DNA of 44,263 nucleotides from Sphingomonadales bacterium UBA1936 (GTDB lineage: Bacteria > Pseudomonadota > Alphaproteobacteria > Sphingomonadales > Sphingomonadaceae): the NCBI GenBank assembly GCA_002336985.1, contig DDFE01000148.1, positions 1 to 44,263 of the forward strand. The letters run 5' to 3'. The notes beneath the pieces are model-generated. The model worked only from the letters and a program-made list of their open reading frames with translations. It ran no database searches and was not told the DNA's origin. Positions 8,863 to 16,924 of the stretch are shown here, piece by piece. The position numbers and the translations under genes are program-made. How positions within the stretch are numbered: the first letter of the stretch is position 1; each line of letters opens with the position of its first letter.

Positions 8863-9285
8863 ATGACCGACATTGCGAGCATTATGTCTGCCCGCAATGC
8901 GATCCTCCAGGGCAATGCGGCTCTCCGTGGTGCGGCGGGCGGTGCGCCGGCGGCGACCGTTCAGGGCACCCAGTTTGCCGCGGCACTGTCGAAGGCGCAG
9001 AGCGCGAGGCCGGCAATTTCTTCGCCTCCGGCGTGGAATGGCGGCGAGGGCCCTGCAGCCGCATCCGGCGACTTTGGCACGACGCTCTCCAACCTTTTTT
9101 CCAAGGTCAATGCGAGCCAGGAAGAGGAAGACCGCGTGACCGAGGCCTATGAGCGTGGCGATACAAACGATCTCGTCGGCGTGATGTTGACGCAACAAAA
9201 AGCCTCGCTCCAGTTCGAGGCGACTGTGCAGATCCGCAACAAGCTCTTGTCGGCATACAGGGATATCATGAACATGCCGGTCTGA
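8863..9285 (+). CDS. fliE: Flagellar hook-basal body protein FliE, isolated copy
   Basis: The product is 140 residues. The last ~60 residues carry the FliE signature (MLTQQKASLQFEATVQIRNKLLSAYRDIMNM), which aligns well with the C-terminus of enterobacterial FliE. The N-terminal half is low-complexity Ala/Gly-rich, and the protein is longer than the usual ~100-110 residues. FliE normally connects the MS ring to the rod in the flagellar basal body and its gene is normally followed by fliF. Here no other flagellar gene is present: a subtilase lies upstream and a convergent DedA gene downstream. GGAGCGCGCC precedes the ATG. It may be a stray copy, or a chromosomal gene that became trapped in or next to the island. 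Confidence 0.85.
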   Translation: MTDIASIMSARNAILQGNAALRGAAGGAPAATVQGTQFAAALSKAQSARPAISSPPAWNGGEGPAAASGDFGTTLSNLFSKVNASQEEEDRVTEAYERGDTNDLVGVMLTQQKASLQFEATVQIRNKLLSAYRDIMNMPV

Positions 9286-9355
9286 GTTTTCCGGACGCGC
9301 GAGATCTTCGAAGGGCACGATCGCATAGCGGATGGAGCAGACACGCCCGGATGGA

Positions 9356-9958
9356 TCAGCGACGTTTCCGGCCGAAGGTCGCAACCCGCCACAGATACCA
9401 CAATGCGGCCAGGGCTAGGATCGCGTTACTGACCGGCTCGACGTAAGTCGCAATCCTTTCGTAGCGCGCCGCCAGTTCGTAGCCCGCGACAACGAGCACC
9501 GTCGTCCAAGCGGCCGACCCGATGGTCGTCCAGAGCAAGAAGGGGCCGACAGGCATTGCGGTCACGCCCGCGGGGACCGAGATCAGCGTTCGGATACCGG
9601 GAAGAAGCCGTCCGAACAGCACCGCCCACCGGCCATGACGTGCAAACCAGGCGCTGACTTCGTCGATGTCGGTAGGTGTCAGCGTCAGCCAGCGCCCGTG
9701 GTGCATGGCGAACCGCTTGAGCCGCGCGGTCCCGATCCAGCGACCGACACTATACCACAGAGCAGCGCCCGCGACCGAGCCCAGCGTCCCGGCGACGATG
9801 ACGATCGCCAGCGATGCGCGCCCCTGCGCAGCCCAATAACCCGCAAGCGGGAGGATCACCTCCGACGGGATCGGCGGAAAAAGATTCTCGACGAACATGA
9901 GGAGGAAGACGCCGAGCCCGCCGAGTTGCGAGAGGATCCAGACAATCGCGTCGTACAG
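9356..9958 (-). CDS. DedA family (VTT domain) membrane protein, apparent CTG start
   Basis: This is a DedA-type protein with FVENLFPPIPSEVILPLAGY, the glycine-rich GTLGSVAGAALWYSVGRWIG, and FGRLLPGIRTLISVPAGVTAMP. These proteins are putative proton-dependent lipid or solute carriers of the inner membrane. The first ATG (9898) would remove the conserved start of the family. The frame stays open upstream and encodes LYDAIVWILSQLGGLGVFLLM, which matches normal DedA N-termini. No ATG, GTG or TTG exists between the upstream stop and 9898, so CTG at 9958 with GAGAGAAG just before it is the best candidate start, giving 200 residues. If only ATG is accepted the gene is 9356-9898 (180 residues). Confidence 0.8.
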   Translation of the reverse strand: MYDAIVWILSQLGGLGVFLLMFVENLFPPIPSEVILPLAGYWAAQGRASLAIVIVAGTLGSVAGAALWYSVGRWIGTARLKRFAMHHGRWLTLTPTDIDEVSAWFARHGRWAVLFGRLLPGIRTLISVPAGVTAMPVGPFLLWTTIGSAAWTTVLVVAGYELAARYERIATYVEPVSNAILALAALWYLWRVATFGRKRR

Positions 9959-10111
9959 TGTCGTCTTCTCTCGAACAGGTCCGGCGGAGGGCGGGGCCGG
10001 AATATCGATCTAGGGCCGAGAGGTCATATCTGCCACCCTATGTGATTGATCGACGGCTGAATTTGAGCCTAAGCATCGGCATGGCATTTCGCGACGCCGG
10101 GATCAGCCTCG

Positions 10112-10357
10112 ATGGATAAGCGCGACACCTACGCCCTGCGACGGCTTTGCCTGAAGGCGGCCGTTCTTGCCGCACTCGCCCTTGCGCGCGTCCCGTCGTC
10201 GTTTCGTGACAATGCCGGCCTGCTTTTTGCCTTTGCGGCGTTGTTCGACGCAGCAATCGCGATTGTCCGCAGCGAGAGAGTGACCGGCCGCAACTTTACT
10301 TACTGGGACGAGGCAGCCGTCTTCGCGCTCATGGCCACTGCCTTGATGCTGGTCTAG
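10112..10357 (+). CDS. Small hypothetical membrane protein
   Basis: This is an 81-residue protein with two hydrophobic stretches (LKAAVLAALALARV near the N-terminus and LLFAFAALFDAAIAIV) plus a hydrophobic C-terminus (AAVFALMATALMLV). I do not recognise the family. Codon use is consistent with its neighbours, and it lies on the same strand as the Nramp gene 220 bases downstream. It could be an accessory of the transporter, but this is only positional. The ATG at 10112 lacks a strong ribosome site. Confidence 0.5.
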   Translation: MDKRDTYALRRLCLKAAVLAALALARVPSSFRDNAGLLFAFAALFDAAIAIVRSERVTGRNFTYWDEAAVFALMATALMLV

Positions 10358-10577
10358 CCGCGCAAGTGGAGATGTTAAAACATCGACCGGCCGATTAATT
10401 GATGAAAGTTAAGGATCGCAGATTTTCGCGGTCGGAAAAGAACGAGCGCGCAACTTTAACTTAGGATGCGCGTTGCGACGCCGGAATCAACGAGGGCATG
10501 GCCTTGATCTGTAACGACATATCGAGGCCGGCACCGGTCCGGCTGTGCAGCCGCCCGTCCGGCCGGGGGCTATCCAT

Positions 10578-11843
10578 ATGAGCATAGGCGACAAGCTGAA
10601 GCGACTGGGTCCGGGCCTGGTCACCGGTGCTGCGGACGATGATCCGAGCGGCATTGCAACCTATTCCCAGGCGGGAGCGCAGTTCGGCACCGGCCTGATG
10701 TGGACGATGACCTTGTCCTATCCGCTCATGGTTGCCGTCCAGCTCGCGAGCGCACGCGTGGGGCGCGTTACCGGGCACGGTCTTGGCAACAGTCTCGACA
10801 AGGTCATGCCCAAGACCATCGTTATCGCGCTCATCGGCCTGCTGTTCTGCGCGAATACCATCAACGTCGGGGCCGATCTCGCGGCTATGGGCGCCGCGTC
10901 CGCGCTCGTCGTGCCCGGCTCTCCGCACATCTTCACGATCGGCTTTGCCGTCGTGTCGCTGCTCCTCCAGCTATTCGTACCCTACCACAGTTACGTGAGT
11001 TTCCTGAAGTGGCTGACACTCGTGCTGTTTGCCTACATCGCGCTGCTGTTCATCATCAAGGTCGACTGGATGGCAGCGGCGACGGGTCTCGTCGTTCCCA
11101 AGATATCGGGCGTCGCAGCGGTCACCGCGATCGTCGCGATCTTCGGTACCACGATCAGCCCCTATCTGTTCTTCTGGCAGGCGGCGCAGGAAGTCGAAGA
11201 TATCAACCAGAGCGATGAGCGCGAACCGCTCAAGGACAAGAAGTCTCAGGCTCCCGACGCACTGAGCCGGATCCGCTGGGACACGTTCGCCGGAATGGGG
11301 GTGTCGACGATCGTCGCGCTGGCGATCATGCTCGGCACGGCCGCAACGCTCAATGCCGCAGGCAAGACCGATATTCAGAGCGCGGCCGATGCCGCGCAGG
11401 CCTTGAAGCCGATCGCCGGCGATTTCGCGTTCGCGATCTTCAGCCTGGGGATCATCGGGACCGGCCTTCTCGCAATTCCTGTTCTCGCGGGATCGTCGGC
11501 CTATGCCGTCTGCGAGATCGGCGGCTGGAGCGCCAGTCTCGAAGACAAGCCGCAGCGCGCCAAGGCCTTCTATGCGGTGATAACGCTCGGCACTGTGCTG
11601 GGTCTGGCGATCGACTGGTCGGACGTGAATCCGATGAAGGCCTTGTTCTGGAGCGCGGTCATAAACGGGATGGTCGCGGTGCCCGTGCTCGTCGGGCTGA
11701 TGATCGTCGTCTCCAAGCGTTCGATCATGGGTGATTTCGTCGCGTCGCCAGCACTCAAGTTTTTCGGCTGGCTTGCGACGGGCGTCATGGCCGTGGCCGC
11801 TGTCGCGATGATCGTCCTCAGCACGCCTTTGGCAGGGTCATGA
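10578..11843 (+). CDS. Nramp-type metal ion transporter with non-canonical motifs
   Basis: This is a 421-residue inner-membrane transporter with about eleven membrane segments and the Nramp fold pattern. In helix 1 the motif reads DDDPSGIATYSQAGA instead of the classical DPGN, and in helix 6 IFGTTISPYLFFWQAAQE replaces the classical region containing the metal-binding Met-Pro-His. The protein is therefore a divergent Nramp-related carrier whose ion choice (Mn, Fe, Mg or another) cannot be read off. The start is set at ATG 10578; a GTG at 10545 is in frame but adds unrelated residues. A soluble charged loop (EDINQSDEREPLKDKKSQAP) lies between helices 6 and 7. Confidence 0.87.
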   Translation: MSIGDKLKRLGPGLVTGAADDDPSGIATYSQAGAQFGTGLMWTMTLSYPLMVAVQLASARVGRVTGHGLGNSLDKVMPKTIVIALIGLLFCANTINVGADLAAMGAASALVVPGSPHIFTIGFAVVSLLLQLFVPYHSYVSFLKWLTLVLFAYIALLFIIKVDWMAAATGLVVPKISGVAAVTAIVAIFGTTISPYLFFWQAAQEVEDINQSDEREPLKDKKSQAPDALSRIRWDTFAGMGVSTIVALAIMLGTAATLNAAGKTDIQSAADAAQALKPIAGDFAFAIFSLGIIGTGLLAIPVLAGSSAYAVCEIGGWSASLEDKPQRAKAFYAVITLGTVLGLAIDWSDVNPMKALFWSAVINGMVAVPVLVGLMIVVSKRSIMGDFVASPALKFFGWLATGVMAVAAVAMIVLSTPLAGS

Positions 11844-11856
11844 GGCCGCAGGGACA

Positions 11857-12057
11857 TCAGGATATCCGCAACAGGCATGCAAGCACGTAGTCGAGCGGAC
11901 GCGGAAAACCCGAAAGACGATCGCTGAGCGGACCCTCCTGCGCGTCGATCCACGCGATGATATCGGCAAGGCGACGTCCGCATTCCGGACAAAGCACGGT
12001 ATCCTGATCGATCGGACGGGAGCTCGGCCGAGCGGGGCGTCGTTGAGGCACGCTCAT
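11857..12057 (-). CDS. Small CxxC protein, function unknown
   Basis: This is a 66-residue protein, basic at the N-terminus (VPQRRPARPSSRPI), with one CPECGRR knuckle in the middle and a hydrophobic end with one more Cys (LDYVLACLLRIS). The single CxxC pair could bind zinc as a dimer. The gene is divergent from the HEPN gene, with a perfect 10-base inverted repeat between the two starts. It ends 13 bases from the convergent Nramp gene. I do not recognise the family; reality is supported by codon pattern and the tidy fit between neighbours. Confidence 0.5.
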   Translation of the reverse strand: MSVPQRRPARPSSRPIDQDTVLCPECGRRLADIIAWIDAQEGPLSDRLSGFPRPLDYVLACLLRIS

Positions 12058-12116
12058 CGCAAGTCTCTTTTGCGTTACCAAGGCACGGTCGAGACCGATC
12101 GCCTCATCGTTGAACG

Positions 12117-12141
12117 ATATGCCGCCGACGGGGCGGCATAT
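12117..12141. promoter_or_regulatory. Perfect inverted repeat between divergent genes
   Basis: ATATGCCGCC (12117-12126) and GGCGGCATAT (12132-12141) are perfect reverse complements around a five-base spacer. It lies 60 bases upstream of the small CxxC gene and 52 upstream of the HEPN gene, a position fitting an operator for either or both. Confidence 0.5.
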
Positions 12142-12193
12142 ACAAGAAGATGCGTGGTACGGTGCTGGTGCCCGGACCCGCTGGAGTGGATGA

Positions 12194-13545
12194 ATGACCT
12201 TCGTCGATCGGTTGAAGCCCTACGGTGAAATCGGCGTTGTGATTCCTTGCCGCGAGATGACACTTCTCGCCGCCGACGGGGAACCTCCGATGGTTGTCGG
12301 CCGTGGCGGAATCGTGGTCGAGTCGGCCACCTCCTTAGCTATCGGCTGGTGGGGACGCCCGACGACATCGGCCATGCGCTCCGGACGATGAACCGAATTC
12401 GGGCCGACCCCTACAATGGCCTTTTGCGCGAGCGGCTGGATGTCGTGACCGACGATGGTGTCCGCCTTTCATGCGGATGGACCATTCCGAGCCTCTGGAC
12501 GAGCGACGACGAAGCGGGTGCCGAAGCGGAATGGGTTTTCACTGGAAATTTCGACGCGCTGACCATCGACGACCGCGGACCCACGCCGCTCGAGACGCAT
12601 GCTGCCTATCTCCTGCCGGACGAAGGGAGAGCGCGGATCTTTCTGCGGCGGCTGTTCCCGAAAGCCGAACCGGGCGCAGGATCCGTCTTCACGATGCAGG
12701 TGCTCGATACCGAAGTGACGTTCACGCTCGACGACCGCGCCAATCTGCTGATGATCCACGCACCGGGAACCGGGAAGCTTCCCGTGACGATGACGGAGAA
12801 CTGGCTCGGCGAACCCCTTCGCATCCTGTTCGGGCAGCTCATCTACCCGCGCTTCGTTTCACGCGGCATACGGACGGGACGCATGAACTGGATTCGGCCA
12901 TCGCCGTCCTGGTCGACGGAAACCGGCGCTTGCGGACTGTCGCAGGCCGGCAAATCGGCGATGAGTCCAGCCGAGTTCTGGGACAGCTACGCGCGTCTGC
13001 TGGCGCACATCGCGCACGCGGGCGACCATGAGGCGCACGCCATCACCGACTTCTATGTCGAGGTTATCCAGGCGGCGAGCGGGTCGCGATGGGTCTGGGC
13101 GCTGACCTATGCCAGCGCTGCCGAAGGGCTGATCAACCTTCTGTTCCCGCGCGGCTCGCGCCGTTCGGATCTGGAGGCCGTCGACCTGATCAAGCTCGCG
13201 TCCGAAGTGGACGCGTTCAAGGCCTATGTCGATTTGTGGTCAGGCGACGCCCGGCTCAAGGATCCGGCGAAGGGCGCGGCGGTGCGCATGCTCGAGACGA
13301 GCGCGATGATCGCGCTTCGCCAGTTGCGGAAGGAGGGGTGGATATCGCCCGACAATTTCAAGGCGTGGAAAACGATCCGCAACGACGTCATGCACGGGGC
13401 TCTGGTCTCACCGTATTCGAGTGCGGAGGACGATGCCCTGCTCCTCAACCTCTCCGAGCTTTTTCATGCGCTGACGCGCCGGATCGTCGCCGGTGTCGAT
13501 CCCGCAACCGGCGCGCTTGGGCTTCCGCCATCGAGCACAGCTTGA
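12194..13545 (+). CDS. HEPN (ApeA-like) protein, interrupted by a one-base frameshift
   Basis: The N-terminus (MTFVDRLKPYGEIGVV through VVESATS) is read from ATG 12194 with GGAG at 12182-12185. From about base 12335 coding continues in another frame (SYRLVGTPDDIG onward) to the stop at 13543-13545. One missing base, for example a T from the TT at 12335-12336, would restore a protein of about 450 residues. The C-terminal ~150 residues are helical and carry RNDVMH (Arg codon 13378, His codon 13393), the RX4H motif of HEPN RNases. The overall layout, a beta-rich front and a C-terminal HEPN, resembles ApeA-type anti-phage proteins. As it stands the gene may be inactive, express only a part from ATG 12388, or reflect a sequencing error. 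Confidence 0.6.
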
Positions 13546-13657
13546 CCCTCCAATGCGCAAAGCTCTGGGTGCGCAGGTTTCATACAGGAAAAGTCGATCG
13601 GGCCGCCCGGAATTGATGCCAATCGCCCCAGCAGGCACATTGCCGTGGACGATGTCC

Positions 13658-13678
13658 GCCGGGAGCCGGGCTCCCGGC
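13658..13678. terminator. Strong GC hairpin between convergent genes
   Basis: GCCGGGAGCC and GGCTCCCGGC are perfect complements around one base. The hairpin sits between the HEPN gene (plus) and the RND pump gene (minus), 12 bases from the pump stop codon. No T-run on either strand, so a bidirectional hairpin terminator is inferred. Confidence 0.5.
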
Positions 13679-13690
13679 AGATCGTCGGGC

Positions 13691-16600
13691 CTAGGCGTTT
13701 GCAAGCGACGGTCCGGCGACGCGCTGCTTGCGACGCGCTTCCCAACGCGACGCCATCGCCGAAATCGCTGGCAGCACGAGCAACGTCAGTGCGGTCGAGG
13801 TGATCAGGCCGCCGATGACCACTGTCGCCAGAGGACGCTGGACTTCCGCTCCTGTGCCCGTCGCAAGTGCCATCGGCACGAAGCCCAGGCTGGCGACCAG
13901 AGCCGTCATCAGGACGGGCCGGACGCGTTCCATCGCGCCCCCGATGATCGCGTCGTCCTCGCTCACTCCCTCGCTTCGCCGTTTCTCGATTGCGCTCATC
14001 ATGACGAGGCCGTTGAGCACCGCGACCCCTGACAGCGCGATAAAGCCGACCGCCGCAGTGATCGAAAACGGAATGCCCCGCAGGAGCAGCGCGAAGACCC
14101 CGCCTGCCAACGCCATCGGCACCGCGCTGAACACGATCGCGGCCGGCACGAATCCGCCGAGCGCCATGTAAAGCAAAGCATAGATGGCGACGAAGCACAT
14201 CGGGACCACGATCAGCAGTCGAAGCCGCGCTGACTGCAGGCTTTCGAACGTGCCGCCCCAGGCGGTGTACATACCCGGCGGCAGGTCGAGCTTTCCGATC
14301 TTGTCCTGCGCTTCCGCGACGAAGCCGCCCATATCGCGCCCGCGCACGTTGACCTGGACGACGACCATGCGCTTGCCATTCTCGCGGCTGATCTGATTCA
14401 GTCCCTGAGTATAGCTGAACCGCGCAACCTCGCGCAGCGCGATCGACTGCGCGACCTGTCCTTCGGCTGCGGGCAGCATCACCGGGATCGATCCCAGCGC
14501 CTCGATGTCGTCGCGCTGCACGTCGGGCAGGCGCACGACCACGGAAAACCGCCTGTCGCCTTCGAACAGCAGGCCTGCCTGGCGCCCGCCCAGCGCCGCC
14601 GAGACGATGTCGGCGACATCCTCAACCGCCAACCCGTAACGTGCCGTTGCCAGCCGGTCGATCTTGACGTCGAATGTCGGCGCGCCGCTGGTCTGCTCGG
14701 CACTGACGTCGCCTGCTCCCGGGATGGTCCGCAGGACGCCGGCAATGCGCTTAGCCTGTGCGGTCATCGCGTCGAGATCGTCGCCGTAGAGCTTCACCGC
14801 GACGTCGGCACGGACTCCCGCGATCAGTTCGTTGAAGCGCATCTGGATCGGCTGCTGGATTTCCGTGCGGTTACCGATCAACGGCTTCATGCGCTGCTCG
14901 ATGCGTCGAAGAATATCCTCTTTAGACTTCACATCGGCGGGCCATTCGCTTTCTGGCTTCGGAATGACATAGGTGTCCGAGGCGTTCGGTGGCATCGGGT
15001 CGGTGCCGAGGTCGGCGTTGCCGTTCTTCGAAAATACGAGCGCGACCTCGGGCAGCGACTTCAAGGCATCCTCGATCCGCAACTGCATCTGCGTCGACTG
15101 GTCGATCGACGCCGACGGGACGCGGAAATTCGTGACCGTGATATCCTTCTCGTCGAGCTGGGGCATGAACTCCTCGCCCAGCAGGCCGAAGCAGAGCACG
15201 GCTGCGAGAAAGACACCTGCACCACCGGCGATGAACGGCTTGGGACGCGCGACGGCCTTGTCGAGAACGGGCGCGTATCTGGTCTTGAACCAGCGGATCG
15301 GCTTCACCTCGGTCTCACTGACCTTTCCCTTGATGAAGATCGCGATCAGCGCGGGCACGAACGTGATCGACAGCACGAATGCGGACGCGAGCGCGACCAT
15401 CAGCGTGATCGCCATGGGAGAGAACGTCTTGCCCTCGACACCCTGGAACGTGAGCAAGGGCACAAAGACGAGGAAAATGATCAGCTGGCCATAGACCGTG
15501 GGCCGCACCATTTCCTGCGCGGCCTCGATCGTCTCGCTCAGCCGCTCGCGCACCGTCAGCAGCCTGCCTTCGCGCTCCTGCCGCTCGGCGAAGCGCCGGA
15601 GGGTATTCTCGACGATGATCACGGCGCCATCGACGATAAGGCCGAAGTCGAGCGCGCCCAGGCTCATCAGATTTCCGGAAACCCCCAGCGCGTTCATGCC
15701 CGCCGCCGTCATGAGCATCGTGATGGGAATGACCGCTGCGGTCACCAGTGCCGCGCGAATATTGCCGAGCAGCAGGAACAGGACGACGATGACAAGCAAT
15801 GCGCCTTCGACAAGGTTCTTTTTGACGGTCGCGATCGTCGCGTTGACGAGCTTCGATCGATTGTAGACCGGTTCGGCGAAGACATCGGGCGGAAGCGATC
15901 TGTTGACCTCGATAAGTCTCTCGGCCGCGTTGTTTGCGACGATGCGGCTGTTCTCGCCAACGAGCATGAGCACGGTCGATATAACCGCTTCGGAACCCAT
16001 GCGGCTGCCCGACCCCGTACGGACCGCGCCCCCGATGACGACCCCGCCGACATCCTTGACGCGCACCGGGATGCCAGCGCGTGTCGCGACGACCGCCTCT
16101 TCGATTTCGGTGATCGATCGCAACCGCGCGTCGGCACGCACGAGGAAACTTTCGCCTGCGCGACGGACATAGTTCGAACCCGCGGACAAGTTCGCGCGCT
16201 CGAGTGCACTGGCGAGTTCCGTGATCGAAAGGCCGTAACTCGCGAGCGCGTTGAGATCGGGCTCGACGAGATATTGCTTCACATAGCCGCCATTGGAATC
16301 GACCCCGGCGACACCCTTCACGTTGCGCATTTGAGGGCGGATGATCCAGTCCTGGACCGTGCGCAGATAGGCCGCCTTGGCCAGTTCGGTCGTCAGGCGC
16401 TCGCCTTCCGGCGTCAGATAGCTGCCATCGGACTGCCAGCCGGGTTTGCCGTCGGTGACCTTCAAGCCCTTGCCGTCGGGGTGGCGAAACGCCACCGAGT
16501 AGAAGAAGATTTCGCCGAGGCCCGTGCTGAGTGGGGCGAGATTGGGCTGGACGCCAGCGGGGAGGCTGTCCTTGGCCTGTGTCAGCCGTTCGGTGACCTG

Positions 16601-16924
16601 CTGTCGGGCAAAATAGATATCTGTCTTGTCCGTGAAAACGGCCGTGACCTGACTGAAGCCGTTTCGAGAGAACGACCGGGTCATTTCCAGCCCGGGGATG
16701 CCGGCAAGCGCGGTCTCGACGGGAAACGTCACCTGCTTTTCGATATCGACCGGACCCAGCGTCGGGGCGAAGGTACTGATCTGGACCTGGCGGTTGGTGA
16801 CGTCGGGCACGGCATCGATCGGCAGCTTCGTGATCTGCCAGGCCCCGAGCCCGATCACAAGCAGGGTGAGACACGCGACGAGCCATCGGCCCCGGACCGA
16901 AAGGCTGAGGATGCGACTGATCAT
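13691..16924 (-). CDS. czcA: Heavy-metal efflux RND pump, CzcA family
   Basis: This 1077-residue inner-membrane proton/cation antiporter of the HME-RND family is full length. The start reads MISRILSLSVRGRWLVACLTLLVIG and leads to the first membrane helix. The helix-4 signature is DFGLIVDGAVIIVEN with Asp426, Asp432 and Glu439, the DFGx3DGAx3VEN form linked to Co/Zn/Cd or Co/Ni pumps rather than the Cu/Ag group. The gene overlaps the adaptor gene by four bases and ends the czcC-czcB-czcA order. With the adaptor and outer-membrane channel it should form a three-part pump exporting divalent metals across the envelope. Which metal cannot be decided from sequence. Confidence 0.93.
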   Translation of the reverse strand: MISRILSLSVRGRWLVACLTLLVIGLGAWQITKLPIDAVPDVTNRQVQISTFAPTLGPVDIEKQVTFPVETALAGIPGLEMTRSFSRNGFSQVTAVFTDKTDIYFARQQVTERLTQAKDSLPAGVQPNLAPLSTGLGEIFFYSVAFRHPDGKGLKVTDGKPGWQSDGSYLTPEGERLTTELAKAAYLRTVQDWIIRPQMRNVKGVAGVDSNGGYVKQYLVEPDLNALASYGLSITELASALERANLSAGSNYVRRAGESFLVRADARLRSITEIEEAVVATRAGIPVRVKDVGGVVIGGAVRTGSGSRMGSEAVISTVLMLVGENSRIVANNAAERLIEVNRSLPPDVFAEPVYNRSKLVNATIATVKKNLVEGALLVIVVLFLLLGNIRAALVTAAVIPITMLMTAAGMNALGVSGNLMSLGALDFGLIVDGAVIIVENTLRRFAERQEREGRLLTVRERLSETIEAAQEMVRPTVYGQLIIFLVFVPLLTFQGVEGKTFSPMAITLMVALASAFVLSITFVPALIAIFIKGKVSETEVKPIRWFKTRYAPVLDKAVARPKPFIAGGAGVFLAAVLCFGLLGEEFMPQLDEKDITVTNFRVPSASIDQSTQMQLRIEDALKSLPEVALVFSKNGNADLGTDPMPPNASDTYVIPKPESEWPADVKSKEDILRRIEQRMKPLIGNRTEIQQPIQMRFNELIAGVRADVAVKLYGDDLDAMTAQAKRIAGVLRTIPGAGDVSAEQTSGAPTFDVKIDRLATARYGLAVEDVADIVSAALGGRQAGLLFEGDRRFSVVVRLPDVQRDDIEALGSIPVMLPAAEGQVAQSIALREVARFSYTQGLNQISRENGKRMVVVQVNVRGRDMGGFVAEAQDKIGKLDLPPGMYTAWGGTFESLQSARLRLLIVVPMCFVAIYALLYMALGGFVPAAIVFSAVPMALAGGVFALLLRGIPFSITAAVGFIALSGVAVLNGLVMMSAIEKRRSEGVSEDDAIIGGAMERVRPVLMTALVASLGFVPMALATGTGAEVQRPLATVVIGGLITSTALTLLVLPAISAMASRWEARRKQRVAGPSLANA

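Noticed and set aside
10358..10577. Possible metal riboswitch upstream of the Nramp gene
   Set aside because: Only short imperfect repeats (AAGTTAA/TTAACTT 50 bases apart) were seen; no recognisable riboswitch core.
10461..10928. Minus-strand open frame over the Nramp gene start
   Set aside because: It is the antisense shadow of a clear membrane transporter gene.
12327..12337. CACCTCCTTA identical to the 3' end of 16S rRNA
   Set aside because: Ten bases in the frameshift region of the HEPN gene with no surrounding rRNA similarity; chance match.
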